Origin: Flavobacteriales bacterium UBA979
Lineage (GTDB): Bacteria; Bacteroidota; Bacteroidia; Flavobacteriales_D; Sanyastnellaceae
Assembly (NCBI GenBank): GCA_002292325.1
Contig: DBBR01000094.1
Location: 1-38,965 of the forward strand
Length of the DNA stretch: 38,965 nt
Direction of reading: 5' to 3'
The notes below the pieces were generated by a model, which worked only from the letters and a program-made list of their open reading frames with translations, was not told where the DNA came from and made no database searches. Positions 24,992 through 34,843 of this stretch are shown here, in pieces. Position 1 is the stretch's first letter, and each line of letters begins with the position of its first letter. The translations under genes and the position numbers were made by a program.

Positions 24992-25996
24992 ATGAAAGGA
25001 CTCAGAATTGCCATCATTGGTGCGACTGGATTGGTGGGGCGAACCATGCTCTCCGTTCTGGAAGAATTAGATTTCCCTTTGGACGAGCTTCTGCTTGCCG
25101 GAAGTGAGAGCAGCCGAGGCAAGCAATTGTCGTGTTTGGGTCAAACGTGGCCTGTCCGCAGAGTAGACGAGGTTTTGGCATCTAGACCAGACGTTGCACT
25201 TTTTAGCGCCGGAAGCGATGTGTCCAAAAAGTGGGCGCCTAAATTTGCAGCTGCAGGGATTACGGTGATTGACAATAGCAGCGCATGGCGCATGGACGCT
25301 TCTTGCCCTTTGATTGTTCCTGAAGTGAACGGGGATGCATTGCAACCCCATCATCGCATCATCGCCAACCCCAATTGCACCACCATGCAATTGGTCATGG
25401 TGTTGAAGCCATTGCACGATGCATTTACCATTCAGCGTGGAATCGTAAGTACCTACCAGAGCATTACGGGTACGGGAAAAGCCGCCATCGCTCAACTCGA
25501 AACGGAACGCCGGGGAGTTGTGGCAGAAAACCCAGTCTATCCGCATCCCATTGATTTGAATTGCCTGCCTCATTGCGACGTATTTGGTGAAAATGGATAC
25601 ACGCGAGAGGAGATGAAAGTGTGGCACGAGACCAAGAAAATCCTCCGCGACGATTCGGTTTCCATGACTTGCACAGCCGTGCGCGTTCCGGTGATGGGCG
25701 GGCACAGCGAGAGTGTTTACCTCGAATTTGAACAGGAATTTGAGTTGGACGATGTTCGGGAGCGATTAGCGGCCTTCCCCGGAGTGGCCGTGCAGGATAA
25801 CCCCAGTGCAGCAGAATACCCCATGCCGCTCACTGCTGCCGGACAAAACGAAGTGTTTGTCGGTCGGATTCGTCGGGACTTAGCCAATGCCAGAGGCATG
25901 CATTTGTGGATTGTTGCGGATAATTTGCGCAAAGGAGCAGCTACCAATACCGTACAAATCGCACAATACTTGCATAAGGCCGGTAGGTGGAGTTAA
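24992..25996 (+). CDS. asd: Aspartate-semialdehyde dehydrogenase
   Basis: A 334-aa NADP-dependent enzyme that reduces aspartyl-4-phosphate to the semialdehyde. This is the branch point to lysine, diaminopimelate, methionine and threonine. The nucleotide-binding loop is intact (IAIIGATGLVGRTML). The nucleophile Cys lies in IIANPNCTTMQ, and QSITGTGKAAIAQLETER and RVPVMGGHSESVY hold substrate-binding residues. The ATG start is 89 bp from the divergent lamin-tail gene. The TonB-dependent receptor starts 64 bp after its stop. The gene is ordinary and complete. Confidence 0.98.
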   Translation: MKGLRIAIIGATGLVGRTMLSVLEELDFPLDELLLAGSESSRGKQLSCLGQTWPVRRVDEVLASRPDVALFSAGSDVSKKWAPKFAAAGITVIDNSSAWRMDASCPLIVPEVNGDALQPHHRIIANPNCTTMQLVMVLKPLHDAFTIQRGIVSTYQSITGTGKAAIAQLETERRGVVAENPVYPHPIDLNCLPHCDVFGENGYTREEMKVWHETKKILRDDSVSMTCTAVRVPVMGGHSESVYLEFEQEFELDDVRERLAAFPGVAVQDNPSAAEYPMPLTAAGQNEVFVGRIRRDLANARGMHLWIVADNLRKGAATNTVQIAQYLHKAGRWS

Positions 25997-26060
25997 AAAT
26001 TTGCCCCTAAATTGCCGAAGTATTCGCTGAAAAGCGGACCGTTCACACCAAGTCCTTCAA

Positions 26061-28925
26061 ATGATGCTCCGACACATTTTCCGCCAAGCATGGATGTTGT
26101 CCCTGCTGTTTTTATTGAGCCTTTCAGTAACGCTAGCCCAAACGAAACTTCAAGGATCGGTGGTCGATGCCGATTCCGGAGAGCCTTTGCCTGGAGCATC
26201 GATTTTTCTCGAGGAATACCGCACAGGGACTGTTTCTGATTACAATGGTCAGTTCACGTTCACGACCCAGGCAGTAGGTTCTGCAGAGTTGGTGGTGAGC
26301 ATGATCGGATATGTTGCTCATCGGCAAGCGGTAGAATTGGGGGCCCAATCGTGGGTGATTGACTTGGGCCAGGTGATGATGCAATCGTCCACCATCGGCT
26401 TATCGGAAGCCAACGTGATTGCGTCGGTGGCCATTGATCGTGAGACGCCAGTCGCGGTATCTACGTTGGACGCCAAAATGATTGAGGAGCAGTTAGGAGA
26501 TAAAGAATTGGTCGAGACCCTCAACATTACACCGGGAGTGTATGCAACGAAAAGCGGGGGGGGATTCGGAGACAGTCGAATCAATATCCGGGGCTTTGAC
26601 CAGCGAAATGTGGCTGTTCTGATCAACGGAATTCCTGTGAATGACATGGAAAGTGGCTGGGTCTATTGGTCGAATTGGGCCGGTCTCGGTGACGCGGTCA
26701 ATACGATGCAAGTACAGCGAGGATTGGGCGCTTCGAAGCTTGCCATTAACTCGGTTGGGGGCACGCTCAACATCATCACCAAGGCCACAGACATGCGAAA
26801 AGGGGGAAGCATCATGCAGAGTGTGACCAATTACGGCCGGTATAAAACGATGCTGTCGTTGAGTTCGGGAGTGATGGAAAATGGATGGGCCGTCAGCGCT
26901 GTTGGAAGCAGGACCATGGGCAATGCGTATGTTGATGCGACTTTCATTGATGCGTGGAGCTATTTTTTAACGGCAGCCAAGGATTTCGGTGCACACCGCC
27001 TTGTTTTTACGGCCATCGGAGCCCCCCAAACGCATGGCCAGCGTCGCGGCCAGCTTACCGTCGAACGGTTCAATGACCTCCAAAATCTTGGTTACGAAGC
27101 ACACCGTTGGAATGAAGATTGGGGGTACCTCAATCGCAACGGCCAAGAGGGTGAAGTCTTGAACTCACGGGTCAACGGCTATCACAAACCTCAGTTTGCT
27201 TTGAATCATTACTGGCAATTGAGTGAGCGTACACACCTCGCTACGAGTTATTACGTGAGTGTTGGGCAGGGCTATGGATCCCGATATGATGGTACAAGCA
27301 ATCCACGGATCAGTGAAACATACGTGGACTCAACGGGAACCTCCCGAAGTGTCAAAACTTCTTTAAATTGGGATTACCTATGGGATTCCAATGAGGGCAA
27401 TTCTCAGGCGGTCACTTATGCTGCGAATCAAATTGGATACGACGAATCCGCTCAGGCCTGGATCGATACGTTGCACCAATTTGGCGACCCCGTGGTGGCC
27501 GAAGGCGATACCGTTGTCGGTGGCCGCAGTCGCAGCGTGATTGAAAACGCACACAACGAGCACTTTTGGACGGGCATCTTGTCCACTTTGCGTACGGAGG
27601 TGAATGACCGAGTGAGCATCATGACGGGCTTGGATGCGCGTTATTACAGTGGCAAGCACTTCACCCGGGTCAACAATCTGCTCGGCGGTGATTTCTATTT
27701 GCAGTCGTTCGGCAGTTCGGATGGTTACGGGGTCAATCCGGATTATGCACTGCTCGCTAGACCAGGAGACAAGGTAGATTATGATGACATTGGCCGTGTT
27801 CAATACGCTGGAGGTTTCGCACAAGTGGAGTACAAAGACGACCGATTTAGTTTGTTTGGTGCAGGAACCATCTCGCATACAACGTACCGTCGGATTGACC
27901 CATACAAGTACTTCCGATATGAGGAGACGGGTGTCCAGGAAATTACCGAGGTCAACGAGGAAACAGGTCAATTGGAAACCTCAGAGGAGTTTGTTTATGG
28001 CATCAAATCGCAAAAAGCCGGAAGCACTGGATTTAATTTAAAGGCGGGAGGAAGTGTGAAGCTCGGGGAAACCAGTCACTTCTACCTCAATGGCGGATAT
28101 TATTCTCGAGCGCCTTTCATCCGATACGTCTTCACGAACTACTCCAATATTCTGAGCAATGACCGATTGACCAATGAAAAAGTAGCTGCGCTAGAGGCAG
28201 GTTATCGCTTCCGATGGAAGGGCATTTCATTTGATGTCAATGCATATCACACGCAATGGAGGGATAAGAGCATTATGAGCAGCCCGCTTTTGCGACCGGA
28301 TGGTACCGAGTACCGAGCGTTTATTACCGGACTCATTCAAACCCATGAAGGCATTGAGTTTGAGTGGCGTGCTCGCCCAATTTCGTGGGTCGAAATTGGC
28401 GGCATGGCATCCTTTGGGAATTGGAGATGGGACAACGACGTCAACGCAGAAATCACTTCGGAAGAGGGCGGTGAAGTGCTCGAGTCTTTGTTCATTTATT
28501 CGGCAGGCTTGAAAGTCAGTGACGCTCCGCAATCTCAAGTGGGTGTGCTGACGAATTTGAACGTAACCAAGCGCTTCAGGCTTGGAGCGAATTATGTATA
28601 CAACTGGAATTTGTATGCCCGCTTCCAAGTGGACACAGACCGAACAAATCCGGACCGAGCGGGATTGCAACCGGTCATGTTGCCAGCTTTTGGGTACCTG
28701 GACCTTCGCGGAAGTTACAACTTCGAAGCAGCAGGGCTTTCTTGGAGGGCAAGCCTAAACGTCCAAAACGCCTTGGATAACATCTACATCAGCGACGGAT
28801 TCGAGACCTTTATGACAGACCCACAAACAGGGGATAAAATTCAAGGTACGGTCGAAAACGGAAAGCTCGAAGGGTATTGGTCGTATGGCCGAACCCTCTC
28901 AGCTTCGATCAAGATGATGTTTTGA
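26061..28925 (+). CDS. TonB-dependent outer-membrane receptor with CarboxypepD_reg-like domain
   Basis: A 954-aa outer-membrane receptor. Residues 1-26 are a signal peptide (…LLFLLSLSVTLAQ). Residues about 29-110 are a CarboxypepD_reg-like domain (LQGSVVDADSGEPLPGASIFL … VSMIGYV). Residues about 130-250 are the plug (INIRGFDQRNVAVLINGIP … VQRGLGASKLAINSVGGTLNIIT). The rest is a 22-strand barrel ending in KMMF, an aromatic C-terminus as expected for BAM insertion. No SusD partner follows, so it is probably not a classical glycan PUL receptor. The substrate cannot be read from sequence; siderophore, vitamin or peptide are all possible. It converges on metG with 30 bp between stops and no hairpin. 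Confidence 0.95.
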   Translation: MMLRHIFRQAWMLSLLFLLSLSVTLAQTKLQGSVVDADSGEPLPGASIFLEEYRTGTVSDYNGQFTFTTQAVGSAELVVSMIGYVAHRQAVELGAQSWVIDLGQVMMQSSTIGLSEANVIASVAIDRETPVAVSTLDAKMIEEQLGDKELVETLNITPGVYATKSGGGFGDSRINIRGFDQRNVAVLINGIPVNDMESGWVYWSNWAGLGDAVNTMQVQRGLGASKLAINSVGGTLNIITKATDMRKGGSIMQSVTNYGRYKTMLSLSSGVMENGWAVSAVGSRTMGNAYVDATFIDAWSYFLTAAKDFGAHRLVFTAIGAPQTHGQRRGQLTVERFNDLQNLGYEAHRWNEDWGYLNRNGQEGEVLNSRVNGYHKPQFALNHYWQLSERTHLATSYYVSVGQGYGSRYDGTSNPRISETYVDSTGTSRSVKTSLNWDYLWDSNEGNSQAVTYAANQIGYDESAQAWIDTLHQFGDPVVAEGDTVVGGRSRSVIENAHNEHFWTGILSTLRTEVNDRVSIMTGLDARYYSGKHFTRVNNLLGGDFYLQSFGSSDGYGVNPDYALLARPGDKVDYDDIGRVQYAGGFAQVEYKDDRFSLFGAGTISHTTYRRIDPYKYFRYEETGVQEITEVNEETGQLETSEEFVYGIKSQKAGSTGFNLKAGGSVKLGETSHFYLNGGYYSRAPFIRYVFTNYSNILSNDRLTNEKVAALEAGYRFRWKGISFDVNAYHTQWRDKSIMSSPLLRPDGTEYRAFITGLIQTHEGIEFEWRARPISWVEIGGMASFGNWRWDNDVNAEITSEEGGEVLESLFIYSAGLKVSDAPQSQVGVLTNLNVTKRFRLGANYVYNWNLYARFQVDTDRTNPDRAGLQPVMLPAFGYLDLRGSYNFEAAGLSWRASLNVQNALDNIYISDGFETFMTDPQTGDKIQGTVENGKLEGYWSYGRTLSASIKMMF

Positions 28926-28955
28926 GTTGAGTTTCGATCTGAAGAGGTTGCGTTC

Positions 28956-31049
28956 TTAGCGGATGACGTCACCGGCAGAAGAGCCTTCCTCTGGTGTGAC
29001 AAAACGCAGCGCCCCATCTTCGGTTTCAGCCATGAGCACCATGCCCTGACTTTCGATTCCGCGAATTTTACGCGGGGCCAAATTGGCCAGGAGCGTGACG
29101 CGCCTTCCGACGACTTCTTCCGGTTCAAAATGTTCGGCAATTCCGCTCAGAACAGTGCGCTCATCAAGCCCCGTTCGAATGGTCAATTGCAGAAGTTTGT
29201 CTGCCTTGGGAACCCGTTCGCAGGCCGTTACCTCTCCGACCCTCAGGTCGAGCTTTTGGAAATCTTCAAATGTCATGGTCTCTTTCAATGGTTCACAATC
29301 CATGCGAGCCCCAGAAGCGGTAGCGCGGGCGGATTCGAGTTTGGATACTTGGGCAGCAACGGTTTCTTCGTCCACCTTTTCGAACAAAATGGGGAGTTCT
29401 CCCAGTTTTTGTCCAGCGGCGATCATGTCAGGGCGGACGGCTTCCCAAGCGGCGTTGGAAATGCCAAACGCGGTCTGCAGTTTTTTGGCGGTCTGTGGCA
29501 AAAACGGCTCGAGCAGGACGGCACAATTTCCGGCGACTTGGATGCAGGTGTTCATGATCATCGCGGTGCGCTCGGCATCGGTCTTGAAGACCTTCCAAGG
29601 TTCTTGCTCTGTCATGTATTTGTTGCCAAGTCGGGCCACCCCCATGGCTTCTTGCAGGGCATCGCGGAATCGGCTTCGGCGGATGAAATCGGCGATTTTG
29701 ATCGGTGCGGATTCCAAGGTTGCGAGGACCGCTTGGTCCTCAGCAGTGAGCGCCTGCGAAGCGATTTCGGGGACCACAGCGTCGTAGTATTTACGCGTCA
29801 ACACCAGCACGCGATTGACAAAATTGCCCAGCACGTCCGCCAATTCGTTGTTGACCCGTTCACGGTAATCTGCCCACGTGAATTCACTGTCCTTTTGCTC
29901 CGGCATGATGCTCGCAAGGACGTAGCGTAGTTCATCGCTTTTGCCGGGGAATTCAGCTAGGAATTCGTTGACCCAAACGGCCCAATTGCGCGACGTTGAA
30001 ATCTTGTCGCCTTCCAGGTTCATGAATGCATTGGCTGGAACGTTGGTGGGCAATATGTAGTCACCGTGTTCTTTGAGGAGGATGGGAAAAATCAGGCAAT
30101 GGAAAACGATGTTGTCCTTGCCAATGAAGTGGATCAATTCGGCATCATCGGATTGCCACCAGTCGCGCCAGTTTTGCCCGGACGTTTCGGCCCATTCCAT
30201 GGTCGACGTGATATAGCCAATGGGGGCATCCAACCAGACGTAAAGCACCTTTCCGTCGGCGCCTTCCACAGGCACTGGAACACCCCAGTCCAAGTCGCGT
30301 GTCATCGCACGGCTCTGCAACCCGCTGTCAATCCAGCTGCGGCATTGTCCTGTGACGTGGGCCTTCCAAGCTGAAGCATCGTGGTGCGCTCCGCCATTCA
30401 ATTCACCGGTTTCTATATAAGATTTGAGCCAGCCTTCATGGCGTCCCATGGGCAAGTACCACAGGGTGGTATCCTTCAACTCCGGGGTTGCTCCACTGAG
30501 GGTTGATTGGGGATCAATGAGGTCGGTCGGAGACAAAGCTGTCCCGCATTTTTCGCATTGATCGCCGTACGCTCCCGGGGCTTCGCACTTGGGGCAGGTG
30601 CCAGTGATGTAGCGGTCTGCGAGGAATTGGTCGGCTTCTGAGTCGTAAAATTGAGCCTCCGTTTTCACTTCAAAACTTCCTTGGTCGAGGAGTTTCAAGA
30701 AGAAATCTTGCGCTACCCTGTGATGTTTTTCGCTCGAAGTGCGCGAATAATGATCAAATGAAATGTCCAACCCTTTGAACGCCTCCTGCATTTCATGGTG
30801 GTACTGGTCCACAATTTCGCGTGGGGTGACGCCATCTTTTTTCGCCCGCAAGGTGATGGCGGCGCCGTGTTCATCGCTCCCACATACCCAAACGACATCG
30901 GATCCTGCCATCCGTTCAAACCGTGCTCGGATGTCTCCAGGCAAATAAGCTCCACCTACATGGCCAATGTGGATCTGCCCATTGGCATAGGGCAACGCAG
31001 AGGTCATCATCAGTCGCTTCGGGTGACGGAAAGAAGAATGTGCAGTCAT
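28956..31049 (-). CDS. metG: Methionyl-tRNA synthetase with C-terminal tRNA-binding domain
   Basis: A 697-aa class I synthetase that charges tRNAMet and initiator tRNA. HIGH is seen at residues 27-30 (GQIHIGHVGG). A zinc-binding CPKC…CEKC cluster lies in the connective insert. The KMSKS-equivalent loop reads DKISTSRNW, the usual Bacteroidota form. The C-terminal 110 residues are a Trbp111/EMAP-like tRNA-binding domain (FQKLDLRVGEVTACE … GIESQGMVLMAET). The frame is open back to 31178, but the extra 43 residues are not family-like and overlap the divergent ldcA gene. ATG 31049 is the start. Confidence 0.97.
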   Translation of the reverse strand: MTAHSSFRHPKRLMMTSALPYANGQIHIGHVGGAYLPGDIRARFERMAGSDVVWVCGSDEHGAAITLRAKKDGVTPREIVDQYHHEMQEAFKGLDISFDHYSRTSSEKHHRVAQDFFLKLLDQGSFEVKTEAQFYDSEADQFLADRYITGTCPKCEAPGAYGDQCEKCGTALSPTDLIDPQSTLSGATPELKDTTLWYLPMGRHEGWLKSYIETGELNGGAHHDASAWKAHVTGQCRSWIDSGLQSRAMTRDLDWGVPVPVEGADGKVLYVWLDAPIGYITSTMEWAETSGQNWRDWWQSDDAELIHFIGKDNIVFHCLIFPILLKEHGDYILPTNVPANAFMNLEGDKISTSRNWAVWVNEFLAEFPGKSDELRYVLASIMPEQKDSEFTWADYRERVNNELADVLGNFVNRVLVLTRKYYDAVVPEIASQALTAEDQAVLATLESAPIKIADFIRRSRFRDALQEAMGVARLGNKYMTEQEPWKVFKTDAERTAMIMNTCIQVAGNCAVLLEPFLPQTAKKLQTAFGISNAAWEAVRPDMIAAGQKLGELPILFEKVDEETVAAQVSKLESARATASGARMDCEPLKETMTFEDFQKLDLRVGEVTACERVPKADKLLQLTIRTGLDERTVLSGIAEHFEPEEVVGRRVTLLANLAPRKIRGIESQGMVLMAETEDGALRFVTPEEGSSAGDVIR

Positions 31050-31111
31050 GGTTCGTTCGAAAGTGGTACAAATTTCGGGCTTTTTCCCCATCCCGACCCA
31101 TCTTGCAAAGG

Positions 31112-31993
31112 ATGATTCACGAAACCTATCGAATTCCCGCATTGCTCGCACCGGGTTCGGACATTTTGCTTGCAGCACCAGCGCGGTTTGTGATGGAATC
31201 TCAGGTCCATGATGCGGTCGCAGTCATCCGCGATGCAGGGTTCAATCCTGTCGTTCCAGAAGGATTGTTGCAACGTGCGGGCCAGTTTGGAGGAGCGGAT
31301 GCACACCGTGCGGCCATTCTCAATGCCGGGTTTGCCGATGATGGAGTTCGGGCGATTTGGGCCATGCGCGGAGGTTATGGGTGCGGTCGGATATTGCCTT
31401 TGCTCGATGCGCAGGCATTCAAGAGCGACCCCAAGTGGTTGATTGGATTCAGTGATGTGACTGCTTTACACGGTTGGGCCCAAAGACAGGGCGTGGCTTC
31501 ATTGCATGCACCTGTAGCGAATACGTTTAGCTCGTCCTCGGAATCTGCCCAACAGCACTTTTGGCAGGCCTTAACCGAGGAATCACCAATGGCCGATGTT
31601 CCCGTTGTTGGGGGCAATCTATCGGTGTTGTACAGCTTACTTGGGACCCCTTATTTTCCCGATTGCACGGGTGCTTGGTTGGTGCTGGAAGACTTGGATG
31701 AATACATCTACCACATCGATCGAATGTTGCTTGCTCTGCGCTTAGCGGGCGTCTTTGAGAAGGCGCATGGTCTTCTGATGGGAGATTTTTTGGATTTGCA
31801 TGACAACACGATTGCCGATGGTCAAGCGGTTGACAATCCTTTTGGGCAGGGCCTTGTGGAATTGATTCAAACCCATTGGCCCCAAGAAAAGCCGTTGCAT
31901 TGGGGCGTGCCCATTGGCCACGGCCAGCAAAACGAACCGCTCATGCTCGGTGCAGGACTGAATCAAGCAGCCCATTGGGTCGACCGGTTTTGA
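31112..31993 (+). CDS. LD-carboxypeptidase (S66 family)
   Basis: A 293-aa cytoplasmic enzyme of the LdcA type. It removes the terminal D-Ala from anhydromuropeptide tetrapeptides in peptidoglycan recycling. The probable triad is present: Ser in [11 protein letters not shown], Glu in LVLEDLDEY and His in [10 protein letters not shown]. The glycine loop reads RGGYGCGR, where homologues often have Ser or Thr at the Cys, a tolerated change. A longer frame runs from 30923, but the first 63 codons lie antisense within metG. ATG 31112 ([15 protein letters not shown]) is 62 bp from the metG start and fits the family. Confidence 0.9.
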   Translation: MIHETYRIPALLAPGSDILLAAPARFVMESQVHDAVAVIRDAGFNPVVPEGLLQRAGQFGGADAHRAAILNAGFADDGVRAIWAMRGGYGCGRILPLLDAQAFKSDPKWLIGFSDVTALHGWAQRQGVASLHAPVANTFSSSSESAQQHFWQALTEESPMADVPVVGGNLSVLYSLLGTPYFPDCTGAWLVLEDLDEYIYHIDRMLLALRLAGVFEKAHGLLMGDFLDLHDNTIADGQAVDNPFGQGLVELIQTHWPQEKPLHWGVPIGHGQQNEPLMLGAGLNQAAHWVDRF

Positions 31994-32003
31994 CCTAATT
32001 TCG
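31975..32003 (+). promoter_or_regulatory. Putative kbl promoter (TTG-N18-TAATTTCG)
   Basis: TTG at 31975-31977, 18 nt spacer, then TAATTTCG (31996-32003), 7 of 8 with TAnnTTTG. It overlaps the 3' end of the LD-carboxypeptidase gene and would give a leader of about 20 nt before the kbl ATG at 32031. Spacing and both boxes fit the Bacteroidota consensus. Confidence 0.45.
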
Positions 32004-32030
32004 CACCGAAATAAGCTTAATCATTTTCAT

Positions 32031-33233
32031 ATGTACGGTTCCATGCAATCCCATCTCGAAGCCGAGCTCAAGCAAATTGAGTCGGCGGGGCTGTTCAAAA
32101 AAGAACGAATTATCGCCGGTGCCCAAGACGTGGAAATCACGTTAACCGACGGGTCCAAGGTGCTTAATTTTTGTGCGAACAATTACCTTGGTTTAAGCAG
32201 CCACCCCAGGATCTGCGAAGCGGCAAAACGCACCATTGACACGCATGGGTTTGGGATGTCAAGTGTGCGCTTTATCTGTGGAACGCAGGATATTCACAAG
32301 GAGTTAGAGGCGACGATTGCCGAGTTTCATCATACCGAAGACACCATCCTCTACGCTGCTGCATTTGATGCAAATGGCGGCGTTTTTGAGCCGTTGTTGA
32401 GTGCGGAGGATGCCATCATTTCGGATTCTTTGAATCACGCAAGCATCATCGACGGTGTGCGGTTGTGCAAAGCAGCCCGGTACCGGTATGCCAACAACGA
32501 TATGGAGGATTTGGAAGCGCAACTGCAAAAGGCCTCTGCTGAGAAGCATCGCTTCAAAATCATCGTTACAGACGGGGTTTTTTCCATGGACGGGTACGTG
32601 GCGCAAATTGATAAAATCTGCGATCTCGCGGATCAGTACGATGCACTGGTGATGGTAGACGAATGCCACGCTACGGGTTTCATTGGTGCGACTGGTAGAG
32701 GCAGCATTGAGTTGCGCGATGCGCTTGGACGGGTGGACATCATTACGGGCACATTGGGAAAGGCAGTGGGAGGTGCGATGGGAGGATTTACCACGGGTCG
32801 GAAGGAAATCATCGAAATACTTCGGCAGCGTTCGCGCCCCTATTTGTTCTCCAATAGCTTGGCTCCGAACATTGTTGGAGCGTCTTTGGAAGTGTTCAAA
32901 ATGCTGAGCGAATCTACCGCGCTTCGTGATCAACTGGAGGAGAATACAAATTATTTCAAAGCAGGAATGCGCCGATTGGGCCTGCCCATCAAAGATGGCG
33001 AGTCGGCCATTGTGCCGGTAATGCTTGGCGATGCCAAACTGTCCCAAGACATGGCGAACCGGTTACTCGAAGAAGGCATATATGTTATCGGCTTTTTCTA
33101 TCCGGTGGTCCCAAAGGACCAAGCGCGAATTCGGGTCCAGTTGTCTGCAGCGCACACGCGCGAGCACTTGGATCAGGCGATTAATGCTTTTGAGCGAGTG
33201 AGCCGAGAATTGGGTGTTTTGGAATTGAGTTAA
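32031..33233 (+). CDS. kbl: Glycine C-acetyltransferase (2-amino-3-ketobutyrate CoA ligase)
   Basis: A 400-aa PLP enzyme of the alpha-oxoamine synthase group that interconverts 2-amino-3-ketobutyrate and CoA with glycine and acetyl-CoA, the second step of threonine breakdown. The PLP lysine is Lys244 in [14 protein letters not shown]. The Asp-His pair lies in VDECHATGF (Asp210, His213). The N-terminal MYGSMQSHL fits flavobacterial Kbl starts, so ATG 32031 is chosen over ATG 32043. Threonine dehydrogenase (tdh), its usual partner, is not in the window. The DAO-like FAD enzyme begins 3 bp after its stop, so the two are probably an operon. Confidence 0.9.
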   Translation: MYGSMQSHLEAELKQIESAGLFKKERIIAGAQDVEITLTDGSKVLNFCANNYLGLSSHPRICEAAKRTIDTHGFGMSSVRFICGTQDIHKELEATIAEFHHTEDTILYAAAFDANGGVFEPLLSAEDAIISDSLNHASIIDGVRLCKAARYRYANNDMEDLEAQLQKASAEKHRFKIIVTDGVFSMDGYVAQIDKICDLADQYDALVMVDECHATGFIGATGRGSIELRDALGRVDIITGTLGKAVGGAMGGFTTGRKEIIEILRQRSRPYLFSNSLAPNIVGASLEVFKMLSESTALRDQLEENTNYFKAGMRRLGLPIKDGESAIVPVMLGDAKLSQDMANRLLEEGIYVIGFFYPVVPKDQARIRVQLSAAHTREHLDQAINAFERVSRELGVLELS

Positions 33234-33236
33234 TAG

Positions 33237-34289
33237 ATGCCTTCGCCGAGACGAACCCTCATTGTAGGCGACGGTCTTGCCGGGGCATTGGTTGCCTGGG
33301 AACTGCACCATCGGGGTTTGGCATTTGAGCAATGGAGCGATGGGGGACCGGCTGCATCTGACGTGGCGGCAGGCATGTTCAATCCCGTTTCATTTCGCAG
33401 GATTTTAGCTCAATGGAACGCCAAAGTGCAGCAAGAAGAAGCTCAAACGCGGTTTCAGCAAATCGAAAAAGAACTCGGGATCGAGCTTTGGCATCGGGTC
33501 CCCATTGTTCGGATTTTTCCAGATGAGGCGTATGCGGAATTGTGGAATGAACGAGCGGAGGGTGATCACGAAGTGTCGGAATTTCTTGAAACTTTGACCT
33601 CGTCTGATTTGCATGAAAGTGTGATCGCACCGTTTGGAGCAGGCCGGATACCGAATGCGGGTTGGCTCGATGTACCATCCTTCACCCGCGCCAGCCGTGA
33701 GCGCTGGCGTTCACAAGGCGATTGGCAGCTCCAAAGTTGGAAAATGGCGGATGGGTGCCCGGACGGATTCGATGCGGTAATCGATTGCCGGGGTGTGGGG
33801 GCCGCAAACGATTTGGCTCTCTTTGGATTGGAATTGCGGCGCAATCATGGGGAGGTGCTCAACATCCAACCGTCGGAGGACTGGGGCCAAGAAACCGTCA
33901 ATAATGTCAGTTGGGCATTGCCACTTCCCGATGGAACTTACCGCGTCGGTTCGACCTACCGCTGGGATGTTGTTGAGCCTGTTTGCCTGGAGGAAACGCC
34001 TGCACATTTGCTCGAGCAAGTGACCCGGGTTCGGTGCCAAAGTGATCGGGAACCTCAAATAATGCAGCATCAGGCGGGCTTGAGGCCTTCGTGTTTTGAT
34101 CGCCGACCTATCCTGGGCCAGGTTTCTCCGAAGCATCCATATTATTTCGCTTGCACAGGCTGGGGAACCCGTGGGGTATCGATTGGCCCCACGATGGTGA
34201 GGTGGGTTGTTCAGGCGCTGTTGGGCGAAATATCTGAAGTCCCGTCTGAGGTCCACCCCAAAAGATTCCGTACTTTCACAGAAAATTGA
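33237..34289 (+). CDS. FAD-dependent oxidoreductase of the D-amino-acid oxidase (DAO) family
   Basis: A 350-aa flavoenzyme. The dinucleotide-binding loop is at the start (LIVGDGLAGALVAWEL), a glycine-rich variant of GxGxxG. A second FAD contact is near residue 180 (DAVIDCRGVGAANDL). The C-terminal half has the DAO pattern: YRVGSTYRW, GLRPSCFDRRPILG and the terminal FACTGWGTRGVSIGP near the flavin. DAO-like enzymes oxidise amines or amino acids such as glycine (ThiO), sarcosine or D-amino acids. Kbl next door handles glycine, so a glycine or sarcosine substrate is possible but unproven. A flavobacterial subfamily without known substrate is equally likely. Confidence 0.85.
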   Translation: MPSPRRTLIVGDGLAGALVAWELHHRGLAFEQWSDGGPAASDVAAGMFNPVSFRRILAQWNAKVQQEEAQTRFQQIEKELGIELWHRVPIVRIFPDEAYAELWNERAEGDHEVSEFLETLTSSDLHESVIAPFGAGRIPNAGWLDVPSFTRASRERWRSQGDWQLQSWKMADGCPDGFDAVIDCRGVGAANDLALFGLELRRNHGEVLNIQPSEDWGQETVNNVSWALPLPDGTYRVGSTYRWDVVEPVCLEETPAHLLEQVTRVRCQSDREPQIMQHQAGLRPSCFDRRPILGQVSPKHPYYFACTGWGTRGVSIGPTMVRWVVQALLGEISEVPSEVHPKRFRTFTEN

Positions 34290-34293
34290 AAGT

Positions 34294-34800
34294 TTGACGG
34301 AAACGCAAGCATCGTTCATTCAGCACTGGGAAAAAGTTGGGGCCAACTGGGGAGTCCCCAAGGCCATGCTTTCCGTGCACGCATGGTTATTGATTCAGTC
34401 AAACCCCCAACCGACTGATGCAGCCATGGAAGCATTGAACATGAGCCGTGGCCGAGCACACACGGTATTGCAGGAGCTTGTCGATTGGAAGTTGGCTCAT
34501 CCCATTAAGCGCATTGGCACCCGGCAAATCAAGTACGTCGCGGAGCAAGACCCCTGGACGATGCTGCTGGCGATTCTACATCAACGCAAGAACCGGGAGC
34601 TCGTTCCTCTTTTGGAATTGGCCAAGTGGAACGACGAGCATAAAAAAGAGCTCTTGAACTCTGGACAGGAGGCCTTTCACTCGCGACTCTCGGTGATCGT
34701 CAATCGCGCCTCTCAATTAAATCAAGCCTTGGACGTTGCAAAAAGTGAGTCTGAGTCCTGGTGGTGGAGTTGGATACTTTCTCCACTGCGAACAAAGTGA
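34294..34800 (+). CDS. GbsR/MarR-family winged-helix transcriptional regulator
   Basis: A 168-aa protein with a GbsR/PadR-like winged helix-turn-helix. It opens with a WEKVGANWGV helix; the recognition region reads AMEALNMSRGRAHTVLQELVDW; the wing is IKRIGTRQIKYVAEQDPW. The second half (…LHQRKNRELVPLLEL … SWWWSW) is helical and probably dimerises. The ORF can open at TTG 34207, but this overlaps the DAO gene; TTG 34294 lies 4 nt after the DAO stop and is preferred. It is the last gene of a possible kbl - DAO - regulator unit and may control it. No ligand is suggested by sequence. Confidence 0.8.
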   Translation: MTETQASFIQHWEKVGANWGVPKAMLSVHAWLLIQSNPQPTDAAMEALNMSRGRAHTVLQELVDWKLAHPIKRIGTRQIKYVAEQDPWTMLLAILHQRKNRELVPLLELAKWNDEHKKELLNSGQEAFHSRLSVIVNRASQLNQALDVAKSESESWWWSWILSPLRTK

Positions 34801-34829
34801 AAACGCTTCCTTTCATCAATGTGCTTTCT

Positions 34830-34837
34830 TACCTTCG
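34830..34837 (+). promoter_or_regulatory. Putative -7 element of the YfiR-TPR-SpoIIE operon
   Basis: TACCTTCG, 7 of 8 with TAnnTTTG, placed so that transcription would start at about 34842-34844, right at the left arm of the leader hairpin. No well-spaced TTG is seen upstream, so support is partial. Confidence 0.3.
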
Positions 34838-34843
34838 AATAAA

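Noticed and set aside
26006..26015. TAAATTGC-like sequences before the TonB receptor, the M43 protease and the SpoIIE phosphatase as a shared promoter motif
   Set aside because: Only 6 of 8 with the consensus, at different distances and without a TTG box; three hits in AT-rich gaps can be chance.
29083..29930. Two long plus-strand ORFs (234 and 266 aa) opposite metG
   Set aside because: Both mirror the synthetase anticodon and tRNA-binding domains; composition is that of antisense shadow frames.
31050..31178. N-terminal extension of metG to 31178, and of the LD-carboxypeptidase gene back to 30923
   Set aside because: The extensions overlap each other and are unlike either family; internal ATGs at 31049 and 31112 fit the conserved N-termini.
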